Under the pieces are notes generated by a model. The model was not told the DNA's origin, ran no database searches, and saw only the letters and a program-made list of their open reading frames with translations. Positions 32,140 through 43,172 of a DNA stretch of 64,000 nt are shown here, piece by piece (position 1 is the stretch's first letter; each line of letters begins with the position of its first letter). The translations under genes were made by a program, and so were the position numbers. Where the stretch lies: contig CAMGYJ010000004.1 of assembly GCA_946122785.1 (NCBI GenBank), positions 60,086,679 to 60,150,678 on the forward strand, read 5' to 3'. This DNA is from Linum tenue (lineage: Eukaryota > Streptophyta > Magnoliopsida > Malpighiales > Linaceae).

Positions 32140-35100
32140 GTTGCAGCTCTCAGTTCCTGGGTAGCTTCTGTGCTGCCCAATTGGGGAGTTTCAGGCCTAC
32201 AACAACCCAGAACCAGGCAATTCACCGCTCGTTTAGAGGTTTGGGTTCTGTAGATGGGATTGAGGACGACATGGACAAGGGGCGCTGTGTAAGGAATGGG
32301 AATTTGAAGCTCGGGAGGGGAGAATTCTCCGCGAGAGCGAAGTCAACCCTGAGCGTGGATAAAGAGACGGATGTTAGTGGGGATAAGGGGAGAGGTTATT
32401 ATGATGCAATTGTGATTGGGTCTGGGATTGGTGGGTTGGTTGCTGCTACTCAGCTGGCGGTAAAAGGGGCTAAAGTTCTGGTTTTGGAGAAGTATGTCAT
32501 TCCCGGCGGCAGCTCTGGCTATTATGAACGAGATGGTTTCACGTTCGATGTTGGGTCTTCTGTCATGTTTGGTTTCAGTGACAAGGTCAGTTTCTTGCAC
32601 CATCTGGTGTCCGTTTCTTTTGTCTTTTGTAATGTTGGAACCAAATGAGAATTGGGGTATGGATTTAGGATGAATAGTGTGATAGTCTAGGTTCTTGGTG
32701 TCTCAGCAATTAGAATGTAGCTGAAGTTCTCGGTAGCTCAATTTGAAATCCATTGTGTGTCCAAGTTAAGCTAACATTGTTCACTGAATCATCAGTGGTG
32801 TTATAAGTTTATAACTCATCGTTTCTGATCTGCTGTTGGAATCATTACAGGGGAATTTGAATTTGATAACCAGAGCATTGGCAGCAGTTGGTTGTGAGAT
32901 GGAGGTGCTTCCTGATCCGAGTACTGTCCATTTTCATCTTCCAAATAATCTCTCGGTTCTTGTCCACAGAGAGTACAGTGAGTTTCTTGCAGAACTGGTT
33001 TCTAGGTTTCCTCATGAGAAGGAAGGGATCACTAAGTTCTATGGTGAATGCTGGAAGGTTGGTGGCAAGTGACTTGGAGTTCAACTTCTTAGTGCAATTT
33101 TGTTGCCTTTAATGAGTGCTTACCTTATATTTTATAGATATTCAATGCGTTGAACTCTTTGGAACTGAAGTCGTTGGAGGAACCTATCTACCTGTTTGGG
33201 CAGTTCTTTCAGAAGCCTCTTGAGTGCTTAACTCTTGGTAATTTATGTTTTTTTGGCTTTTCGCAAATATTTTCTGACATAAAGAAAATTCATTGAAAAA
33301 CTGAAAACCCATTATCTTTATCATGCATGCAAATTTTTTCTGTCATAATTGGTTCAACGTTGCAGCATATTATCTGCCCCAAAATGCTGGAGATATTGCT
33401 AGGAAGTATATAAAAGACCCTGGCTTGTTGTCCTTTATCGATGCTGAGGTTTGTTCATTTCTTCTCTTTAACCTTTTCTTCAGTGATCTCACTGACATAT
33501 TCTAGAAAACTTGTTGAAGGAAAGAACAGACGAGCTTATGAGTTGTCTTTTGGATGCAGTGTTTTATAGTGAGCACAGTTAATGCTCTGCAGACACCAAT
33601 GATCAATGCAGCCATGGTATGTTTTCTGAGTATTTTAACTTGCGGTATCAACACAGCCATCCTCTTTATTCCCATTGAACCTTTTCAACTCCATGTTTCA
33701 GGTCCTATGTGACAGACATTTTGGAGGAATTAATTATCCAGTTGGTGGTGTTGGTCAAATTGCAAAATCCCTAGCAAAAGGTCTCGTTGATCAAGGCAGT
33801 GAGATTGCTTACAGGGCAAACGTCATGAAGATAATTCTTGAAAATGGAAAGGCTGTAAGTTAAATTTGATAATTATATTGATATGATGGTTGATGCAAAC
33901 ACTGGTGGTTATAAGTAACCCAGTTGCATTTTATAGGTAGGAGTGAGACTCTCGGATGGAAGAGAGATATTTGCAAAGACGGTTATATCCAATGCAACTA
34001 GATGGGATACCTTTGGTTAGCTTTCTTGAAACATGTTTCGGTTTGAAACTTAGATGACTTGATTCATCCCATCGAGTTCTTATAGCAAACAGTGGCATGA
34101 TGATGCAGGAAAATTGTTGAAAGGAGAGCAGCTCCCAAAAGAGGAAGAAAATTTCCAAAAAATTTATGTCCAGGCACCCTCTTTTCTTTCTATTCACCTG
34201 GGTGTTAAGGCAGAGGTTCTACCACCCGATACAGACTGCCACCATTTTGTGCTTGAGGTGATTTCTCTCTTCCTGGTGAACTGCATTTGCTTGGCAAATT
34301 TGGATGCCGCAACCAACAATGGTGCATTCCTCTTCCTCTTTGTAGGATGATTGGGCAAGGTTAGAGGCGCCATATGGAAGCATCTTTTTGAGCATTCCCA
34401 CTGTTCTTGATAAATCATTGGCTCCAGAAGGGTGTCATATTCTTCACATATTTACAACATCCTCCATAGAGGATTGGGAGGTAAATTCTCGTCTTATTTC
34501 TGTTTGTCCCCTGCATTATTTCTCTCTCCTTATCGTAGACTCATTGCTTCAGCGAATTCCTCGAAAAGACTATGAGGCAAAGAAGGAAGCTGTAGCTGAT
34601 GAGATCATAAGCAGATTGGAGAAAAAACTGTTCCCTGGGCTAAAATCCGCCATTGTTTTCAAGGAGGTAAAGTTAGCTTAGTCATGTTTTACTTAACATA
34701 GTTGCAGATTTAGATTATTAATCACGATTTTTTTTGTGCTCAAAATATTTATGCTTATAGAATGTTGTAGATGTTGAATAATTTTGTGGTTCATGGCAGG
34801 TGGGTTCACCAAAGACTCACAGGCGATATCTTGCTCGCAACGATGGGACCTATGGACCTATGCCACGCAACATTCCAAAAGGCTTATTGGGTATGCCATT
34901 TAATACAACAGTAAGTAAAGTCCTAACCTCTTCTGACTTAAACAAGATGATACTGTCTATAAATTCCGGTCTACTGATTTGAGAGTTGTGTTGAATCTGG
35001 TGATGCAAAATTTGCAGAGTGTAGATGGGCTTTACTGTGTTGGTGACAGTTGCTTTCCTGGACAAGGTGTTATAGCTGTGGCCTTTTCTGGAGTCATGTG

Positions 35101-35312
35101 TGCCCACCGTGTTGCTGCTGACGTTGGTAAGCTAGAAACTACAACTCTCCAGCATACTTCTGTAAAATTGTTAAACCTTCTTAATTGCATGTTCTTTTTG
35201 CAAATTCTGATCCCTTTTATATGCAATTTCCATTGTAGGACTTGAAAAGAAGTCCCCTGTTTTGGACGCTGCCTTGCTTGGGCTACTTGGTTGGCTAAGG
35301 ACACTGGCATGA
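32136..35312 (+). CDS. CRTISO: Carotenoid isomerase, chloroplastic (prolycopene isomerase)
   Basis: The enzyme converts poly-cis prolycopene to all-trans lycopene in plastids, using FAD. Thirteen coding exons join in frame to 606 aa, within the family range: 32136-32585, 32851-33057, 33138-33237, 33366-33448, 33560-33616, 33702-33854, 33937-34015, 34109-34257, 34346-34480, 34553-34666, 34800-34910, 35018-35126 and 35239-35312. Residues 1 to about 85 look like a transit peptide. The dinucleotide-binding fingerprint [14 protein letters not shown] (91-104) is followed by VLVLEK and PGGSSG. Later family blocks include [32 protein letters not shown], and [15 protein letters not shown] near the C-terminus, ending GWLRTLA. 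Exon 10 starts [11 protein letters not shown], where relatives usually have GLS-KDYEAKK. The start at 32136 is the first ATG in frame. A TATA box lies at 31861. Confidence 0.97.
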
Positions 35313-35889
35313 TCATATTTAGCATTCGAGGGAACAGTTTTGCCAGAGAAGGTAGAACCATACTTGTCCAAGGGGTAAACATTATGATCAAAAGATAGAA
35401 ACATGCTAGTAACTTGGTAATCAAGCTTCTGATTTCCGAGTCTCCTGTCAAACGAAAATTGTACATGCATTTTATGCATCGAGTGTTTGTTACAAAATTC
35501 CAAACATGTGTCTTGTCTGCTAGTTATACCATATCACACCCTAGAGTTTCTTCCCATCCTCTAAAATCTTATTGTCGAAATTTCATGCATAGTGTTTAAT
35601 GCTCTTGCTTATTGTCAAACTCTAGCAATGAGCTCGAGTTCCCGGTCAGCATTTCTAAAACCTCATCTTCATGCTTCCTAATGCCAGGAGTAAAGACCCA
35701 TCCTCTCAGTACAGGTCTTAGCCATACAGGAACCAGACACCCGGTAGAGGTGGAAAATCTGCTAGTTTAGACTGTAGCTTCACTTTCCCCTTTCTCTTCG
35801 GCTTGGAACACAAGGTTTTCACAAGCTAGCTCTTAAGAGCTAGATTATCATCTTCATGTTCCTGATGAACAATCCTTTGCCACAAGCTA
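35313..35889. other. Convergent 3' ends of CRTISO and ABCG22
   Basis: The two genes end 577 bp apart, facing each other. Both 3' untranslated regions must lie here and could overlap. No other gene was seen. Confidence 0.5.
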
Positions 35890-38800
35890 TCAGGCACCAG
35901 ACTGTAACTTCATCATCCTCAGAGAAATATAGGCCAAGAGACGGTAGCCAAATACCATGGCAACAAGAGCACACACTTCCTCTAAACCACTGTCGATTCT
36001 GGTTCCACCGATAACTGGCATCCTATGCTCGTACTGTACCTTCAGTAGCAACTTGTAGGTGTGGTAGTTGAATGACATGTAGCGTATCCAAGATATGAAA
36101 ACTGGGATTCTCTGCAGCAAATTTTCAAAAGAATAAAACAGTTAGGAAACTTAATCAAGAATGCCTCCACTATAACCAGATTCCTTGTCAGATATGTTCC
36201 ATCCAGAAAGAAACAGAATTTACCCTATTTCAGAATCAGTAATATTTTTGAATCTTGTACTTACATTAACAAAGAAGCCTCCAGCAAGCATGAAGGTCAT
36301 GACAGTAACTGAAGCTAAAGTAGTAGCCTTCTTCATGTCCATCAAGCTTGCACCAATGGCGAGTCCAAGCCCCTGCAGTTTGCAGCAAAAAACTATTATT
36401 GTTAAAAGAGACATCTGATATTTGGGATCATGGTGGCTTCTTAATTATCAGTTTTGGCTAACCTGTGCAGCAACAATGCAGAGAAAAACAGTGATCATGG
36501 TCAAGAAAAAGGGACCAGCACCCATTTTCAACCCCGCCATGAAATACACCACCAGAAGGAACAGAACTGGCAAAACCAGGTCAAGTGGAAGATCACTTGT
36601 AGTTCTGGCCATGAAATATGCACTCAGCCTGTACATATCAGCCGATCTCTCCTTGCTCAACACCGCACGTTCTTGAGGGAACGTGAAGATCGCCGTGAAA
36701 ACTGGAAAGAACCCCCAGAACACAGCAATGAAGAACAGCAACCCCGCCTGCAGAAAACCATTTTCACCTGAATGTTTGATTTTCACACAAAAAAAAAAAA
36801 AACAGACCAAGCTTCTGCTTTTTCTTACCTGATCCTGGAGTCCTTTGGGAGAGCTGGTATCAGACTGCCACCACAGTAAGCCCAAAATGGTTGCAGTCGA
36901 GACCACCTGTGTGATTCTCAGCCAGCTGAAGTAGTCATGGCGGCGCTCCTTGATCCCTCTGCAGTACAGTATAGTGTACTGCTCCCACCAGGTTGCTCCC
37001 CACAGCCGTTTGGGAGATGAGACTTTCAGCTTCACTTCTTCATCTAGCGGTATGGGAGCTAAGAGCTTCTTCTTCTCCCTCTTCGCAACTCGTGTCTCGT
37101 AGGCCTCCACTAGATACTGATTGAAAATACACTCACACTGTCAGATTCAGCAAAGATTATTACAATGGAGCATCCCACAGAAATCATTTTCCTACCTCGT
37201 GAACAATTGCAGGAGCAGGCTTCCCATTTCTGGTCTCAGCTTCACCATTCCCCACATGAACTTTGTCCTCCAATTCCGAAGGCACTGAGACATCGTTTAT
37301 GTTGCCATTAGCTAGATCAAGAAGAAACTCGGCAGGGTTCATTGCCAGGAGAGGGTTACATCCGATCGACGAGAAGTATGCCATCACTTCCGACGCTTTC
37401 CCGAAGTAGAGCAAGCTTCCTTTCCCCAAAAGCACCAGCTTGTCGAACTTGTGGAACAGCCTGCTGGACGGCTGGTGAATTGTGGTGATCACCGTTTTCC
37501 CTGCCTCTGCAATCTCCTGCAGCATCTGGACGATCCTCAGCGCGGTGGTGGAGTCCAATCCGGAGGTTGGTTCGTCGAGGAAGAGCAAGGAAGGGTTGAT
37601 GATGATCTCGTTTCCGATGGAGACTCGTTTCCTCTCCCCGCCGGAGACTCCCCTGACAAATGAGCCGCCGATGATCGTGTCCTGACATCTGTGTTACGTG
37701 GTCCAAATTGAAAAAAAGTGAACAACTTTCCAAGTGTTTCTTGTAGTGAATGTAGCAGTAAGGTTATGTTTTGCCAAAATTCGAGCAATGTAGTGTAGCA
37801 GTCAGGAAGGTTAGTCTAGCTCTAGCCCACAAAATGTTGAAACAGTTTCATCAGGTTTTGTGGAAGCATTGAATCAGACTACCTCTCCAGGCCGAGTTCT
37901 TGGATAACGTCGATTGCTCGTTTCGTCTTCTCTTCTCGAGTTAGCGAACTCGGTAGTCGCAGAAGGGCAGCATATGTCAGTGTTTCTCTGACGGTTAAAT
38001 GAGGGAACAAGACATCATCCTGAGTCACAAATCCTATCCTGTGAGAAAGCAAGTAAGAAAATGGGTTTTTTATCAGAATTTTTCTGATGGGTTGAAAGGC
38101 TTGAGAGAGTTTTGAACATATTCTAGTTTCAAAAACTTAACCTGCTTTTGAGGGACTTGGAGTAAGGCTGGTCATTGTAAGTGACTGAGCCACCCAGGTT
38201 ACTGGATTGGTTCAACCGGCCGCCCAGCAGGTTGAGAAGTGTGGTTTTCCCACTTCCTGAAGGTCCCATGAGAGCAAGAACTTCACCAGGGTTGACACAG
38301 CCTGTGATCCCATTTAAGATGTCTTTCTCCCGTGTTGAAGTCATTCCTTTGATCACCACTTTGTATGTCACATCAGTGAACTGCAGAATCATCATTTCCA
38401 TTAAAATGGTCAGCATTTCAAGCTTTCCTTGCACACAATTTCAGGAGACTACTGGATACTTTTTAAGGTTTGAAAACATGGCAAGGGGGAAAAGACAGTG
38501 CATACCCTTCTTTCCTTGACTGCAGCTGAACTCAAAAGGACTAAAAAATTTGGTCTAGAGTAGAAACACTTGGGAAACTCTCCCTCTATCTCTTTCTATA
38601 AACCACACCCACCAAAAATCAAGCTGCAGAACAAGTTCAATGGAAAGAAGGGGCCGTCTCGAACATTAGAACGATGAATGATCAGAGAGAGAGTGCGAGA
38701 AAACGCGGGTTTGTAGTACATGGCAAGACAATGAGACATGAACCTGAAGGAAATTCAAGTGGGCATGATGAAATGGTATCTTAGTTGGCATTGGGTAGGA

Positions 38801-41800
38801 AAGGAAGTAAATTCCCAGTTTCTGCCAATACATAAAACTCCCCCACTTTTGCCTGTCCAAAAATACAACTGTGCTTGAATCAAATTACCACATCTGAACC
38901 AAAGAAGAGAAAGAGCAGAAGTGTGACCTTGAGATAGATTGGCAAGGTGGGTTCTGTCTGGAATTTGGGCTTTCCGATTCCAGCCTCGATATCTTCAGCT
39001 GCACAAACCATTTGATAGCTTTCTTTTGGTTAAGAATGGCTATGCCAAATATTCAGCAGAATGGTGAAGTGATGGGGACAAGAAAATTTGCTAAGTCCTA
39101 AAAGCATTACGGACAGGCTGAAGAGTCAAGGATTTGGACACATCCTCCTAAAACTGCATTATGATTATGAGTACTCCCCATCACACCAATCATTCAATAT
39201 TTTTCCTCCGTCGTCAGTTTGGTCCCATTGGCTTGACTTTGGTTTTCATGAATTCAGTCTCTGCCACTCTGCTCTGTCTTCCTTTCAACAAAGTTTAACG
39301 TACTAGGTGTATGTTAGATTTTGGTAATGCTCTAGCGGTGTATGGTTAGACGCGATTTGGATCTATTATTCGCATTATGCAATTTGGAAAATAATTTTAG
39401 CATGAGGAACTAGACAGTGATTGATGCATGTGAAGTCAATTAATTGAGTAAATGAAATTGTAGTGTGAATTAATACACTGGTAAGTGATCAGTGTTAGCC
39501 TAAGACAGGAGAGTAATGGATAGGTTTTCGGAATTTTTCTGGTATAAAAGTCACACTTCTAAACTTACTATTCATTAAGCAGTTATTTTGTAAATAACCC
39601 CAACTTGAGGGGTATTCTTGATGGAGGACACATAACAACAAGAAGAAAGAGAGTAGTTTATGAGGGGTATTCTTGATGGAGAACACATGACATAAGAGAT
39701 AATTAACTCTTCACTAAGAGGTAATTTTGTAAATAATGTAAACTTGGGAAAGGTGGAGGCCATTTTATGAGTCATTTTGAGATTTTTTTGAGTTTTTTCT
39801 CCAACTCCTAATATATGTTATTATTTACTAGGCAATCTCCACCTATGTTACTACTCATTAGGCGTGTATTGTTGTTGTTATGTCGAAATCGATTTTATTC
39901 GTATTTGGTTTTATTCATATATCATAATTTGTGTTATTATTTATCAAGCTATCTTCTAATATGTGTTATTATTCATTAAGCGTATTTTGTTGTTGTGCTC
40001 AAATCAATCTCTTTGTTCGTACTTGGTTTTGTACACTTAATCAACTCTCCCTTACTCGAGCTCAAATAGCAAAAAACCACAGAGAAATTTTCTAATGTGA
40101 GTTACAGTTCACTATGCGTATTTTTTGTTGTTGTCCTAAATTGACCTCTTTGTCCGTATTTGAATTTTCATTATTGGTCATCTCTCTCACTCGAGTTCAT
40201 ATACTAAGACCACGGAGAAACCTCTCACTTCATATCGAAGATGGCACAAGTGGTCTCAGTAGCAACGAAATCAGAAGAAGTACTACGTACCTCTCCCACA
40301 ACATCTTAGTAATTATTCTTGTCGTTCTTGAAATTACATTTAGTATGAGTTATATTTTACTAATTATTTCCTAATGACACATTTACCGTCTTATCTCCCA
40401 CTCGCCAACACGAAGCGTAATTGAGCGGGCATATCTAGTGTTAATAAAGTGAAAGGTTGTCTTGTGTCTTATTTTGATACTAAGCCTTCTTTTTTATGGC
40501 ACAACAACAAAAAAATTAAACCAATATCATACCAAGTATACAAATACTAGTATAAATAAATAAAAAATTGAGTAGGTCAAATCTTTAATAAGTGAAGTGA
40601 GAAGGAAAACGATTAAGAAAGAAGAGCATGGCTTGGAAATGGCTCCAATTTGTTAGGACTTAGGAAGATTGGGGTGATGTGGTTGGAAATGGACATGCCA
40701 GTCAGTCAGCCAGCCTACTATGTTGGGCCCAACTCCAAAGAATTGCTTGGTCCATATGGGTTGGGGGCCCAAGAAAAGTCACAAACAAAGCCCTCAATCA
40801 TTCATTCTTCTAAAATATAATTTAACACTTGCCTGAAAGTGATAGTGAAAACTCTCACCATCAGCGAGAGCCGAGAGCTACTCATTGCTCTTAACCCAAT
40901 CCATTGAAAATATGTTGAGATTAATTTTAAATTTTATTTTATGACGAAGAACCTTTATCCACGGTCGGATTAAATTGAAAGTTTTTTTTTGTTATGAAGA
41001 TTTTTATTGCCAATATGTATAGTCCCATCCTATTCATATCTAGGTGTGACCAAGGATTAAAATATCGTACCGTATCGGCGGTTCGACCTGAAAAATCTTC
41101 TACCGGAAGTAAAACTGGTAGGCGGTATTTAACATTATAATACAGTTGAACCATGATTAAATCACGATTTTAACATAAAATACTCTACCGCTAACTTTTT
41201 CGATACGGTATTTCAATCCTACAGTGTGCCACGAAAAAGAAGATGATGAGAGTTAATTACAAGAGGTGGGGTTGGTTGGTGTTGTTGAATGCATTAGTTG
41301 TTACGTAGTTGATTGAAAGATTCAGATCCCACTTTCCTCTTTGTCTTTGTCATGCTGCTTCCATCCCAAACCTCATATACTCGCTCTCTTTTTTTTCTTT
41401 GCATCCTCCACCACCCATTTTTCCTCCACAATTAATCTCATTCTTCCCCCAAATCATTTTTTAGTTTCCTTTTCATGCCCATCTCCCTTAATAAATAACT
41501 CCAATATATATTTTTTTAAAACTCCCATGAATCATAATTAATTAAGTTATTGCTCAACCTCTTATAGTCTTTCAATAATTCTCAACTGATGCCCTTCGAA
41601 ATTAGAGTTCACTCTGAAATCGTATCATATTGGCAATTCGACCAGAAAATTTTCTATCGAAGGCCAAATTGATAAGCAATTTTAGCGATATGAAAATTAT
41701 TAAACTACGACGATTCCAATACAAAATACCTTACCGCTCAATTTTTTTTTCCATTAATACAGCTCTCGATACGATTTTACAATTTTTCTTAAAACCTCGT

Positions 41801-42411
41801 TAAATATAGTCTCTTTTTTTTTCCTCATCAGAGAAATGATATTTCATTTCCTATAGAAAATAATATTTCCCTTTTGTTATGATGAGTTGGATAATTTGAT
41901 TTCGTCTCTAAAAAAAATGATACCTTTGAATAGGATGACGATCGTCGCTAAAAGTGAGATGAACGTAAAAATTAACGGCTAGCTTACGGATATCGTCGTC
42001 GCTAAAGGGCTTGGAATCGGCGATGACGTCGTCGGGCGGCATGTTGAAACCCGTGAAGGAGAAGGAAAGCCCCAAGCTGGCGCTGGAAGCTCGGCTGAGC
42101 GCCGCCCCGCTGCTGATCATCTCCTCCACCTCGAACTTCATCTGCGCGCTCCGGGACTTCCGGATGTGGGCGTTCTTGTTCCCCGCGCCGCCGCCGCCGC
42201 CGCTCCTGTTTCCCGGCGACGCCCTCCTGCTCGACTTCCTCGACGGCCCCCCGCCGACGCCGACGGTCTCCGATGTGGCAGCGGCAGTCGCCGCCACGGC
42301 CTCGCCTGACGAGGACGGCGACGGGGACTTGAACGCCGCCGATAACGCCTCCACCAGCTGGTCCGACTTCGTCCGGACCAGTCCCGACAAGCTCGTCGCC
42401 GCCTTCTCCAT
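35890..42411 (-). CDS. ABCG22: ABC transporter G family half-transporter, ABCG22 type
   Basis: This is a plasma-membrane half-transporter that acts as a dimer. Arabidopsis ABCG22 mutants lose excess water through stomata, and ABA import has been proposed. Nine coding exons join in frame to 761 aa: 41988-42411, 38928-38998, 38142-38380, 37883-38038, 37196-37688, 36829-37116, 36463-36747, 36265-36372 and 35890-36111. Exon 1 encodes the ABCG22-type N-terminal extension ([50 protein letters not shown]). The nucleotide-binding domain has Walker A GPSGSGKT (204-211), Q-loop VTQDD, signature VSGGERKR (311-318) and Walker B LLFLDE (331-336). Six membrane helices follow, with [11 protein letters not shown] and [20 protein letters not shown] between them. 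Intron 1 is 2.99 kb and carries repeats. The start is the ATG beginning MEKAATSL. Confidence 0.95.
39810..40240. repeat. Degenerate tandem repeats of about 135-150 bp in ABCG22 intron 1
   Basis: Three decayed units share the blocks AATATGTGTTATTATTCA, TAAGCGTATTTTGTTGTTGT and CTCTTTGTYCGTAYTTGG, then CTCGAGCTCA and CCACAGAGAAA. They start near 39810, 39958 and 40092. Confidence 0.6.
41054..41219 (+). mobile_element. Four-copy MITE family, copy b (in ABCG22 intron 1)
   Basis: The ends GGATTAAAATATCGTACCG and CGATACGGTATTTCAATCC are inverted repeats. The interior contains GGCGGTTCGACCTG, AGGCGGTATTTAAC and AAATACTCTACCGCTAAC, shared with the other copies. Possible 8-bp flanks are GTGTGACC and AGTGTGCC, which are imperfect. 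Confidence 0.75.
41614..41783 (+). mobile_element. Four-copy MITE family, copy c (diverged, ABCG22 intron 1)
   Basis: Ends are CTGAAATCGTATC and GATACGATTTTACAAT. The interior keeps ATTCGACCAGAAAA and AAAATACCTTACCGCT at the same spacing as copy b, but it is much more diverged. Confidence 0.55.
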
Positions 42412-42565
42412 TTCTCTTCACTAAAAAAAAAACACACACACACCGGAAAATAAAAATAAATTGTGTTTTTTGTTTGTGGGTAAATGCAATGCAACTTTCT
42501 CGAGGTACCTTGCTCTCAACTCAACCGTGGCAGCTGGCGCTTATATAAAGGCAGGCAGGGGTGGG
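42412..42565 (-). promoter_or_regulatory. ABCG22: Proximal promoter and leader of ABCG22
   Basis: On the minus strand the text before the start codon includes an AC/GT dinucleotide run (about 42430-42443) and TTATATAAGC at about 42539-42546, a candidate TATA box 130 bp upstream of the ATG. A repeat element begins directly upstream at about 42566. Confidence 0.5.
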
Positions 42566-43046
42566 GTGGGCATTCGGTATGTTCAGTTTCGATCGAACCG
42601 AAATTATGAATATTGGGTCCCCGAATTCTCACAAACCGAATTTGAACCGAAATATAATTCGGTTCGGTCGGTTTAAACCGAATTATAATTCGGTTCGGGT
42701 TTTCACACAAAACCGAATTTGTGAAGCTACTTGTATTTTCTCACTTTTAAATTATTTTTCACCCCTAATATAAACAATAAATATCAATTATATGCATCAT
42801 CAATGATAAAACCAAACTTTTCAAACACATAAGTCATGAAATATTTCAAATATTTAAGTCTAAAAACAACTACAAACATAAAAATCCACCATTTTGGAGC
42901 TTGCAATTACAGTATTTCGGTTTTTCGTTCGGAAATTCCGTTCGATTGAAAGAACCCTGATTTCCGAACTATCCATATTTTCCTTCCGAACTCCGAACCG
43001 AATAGCATTAATTCGGTTTCGGTTTCGGTTCGGGTTTACCGAACCG
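42566..43046. mobile_element. Non-autonomous element rich in CGAACCGAA motifs in the ABCG22 promoter
   Basis: The segment starts GGGTGGGCATTCGGT, like the ends of plant hAT MITEs. Both ends are dense in (C)CGAACCGAA/TTCGGTTCGG motifs, with an AT-rich centre. The right terminal repeat is missing or diverged (it ends near GTTTACCGAACCG), and no target duplication was found. It lies about 150 bp upstream of the ABCG22 start codon. Confidence 0.55.
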
Positions 43047-43052
43047 TAGAAG

Positions 43053-43172
43053 GAAGTGGAATGTAAAGTGGGGCAGTCACTAAACTTTTATGGTTTAACA
43101 AAACTGCCCCTACAACTTTTTCCCCCAACCACAACATTATCTTGTGGCGAAGTGGAATGTAAAGTGGGGCAG
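43053..43172. repeat. 23-bp direct repeat, 97 bp apart
   Basis: AAGTGGAATGTAAAGTGGGG followed by CAG occurs at 43053-43075 and 43150-43172. The pair could be the flanks of a small deletion or insertion. No other structure was found. Confidence 0.6.

Larger units (their letters stand above)
38999..41987 (-). other. ABCG22: Large first intron of ABCG22
   Basis: The 2989-bp intron splits codon 142 (phase 1), between FSDDDI and PEDIEAG. The other introns of the gene are about 80-550 bp. It holds degenerate tandem repeats at about 39810-40240 and two copies of the GATACGGTA-type MITE (41054-41219 and 41614-41783). No ORF with gene character lies in it on either strand. Confidence 0.85.

Noticed and set aside
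42002..42494. Arg/Gly-rich ORFs around ABCG22 exon 1
   Set aside because: These are off-frame readings of a GC-rich exon. The MEKAATSL frame matches the ABCG22 N-terminal extension and splices in phase.
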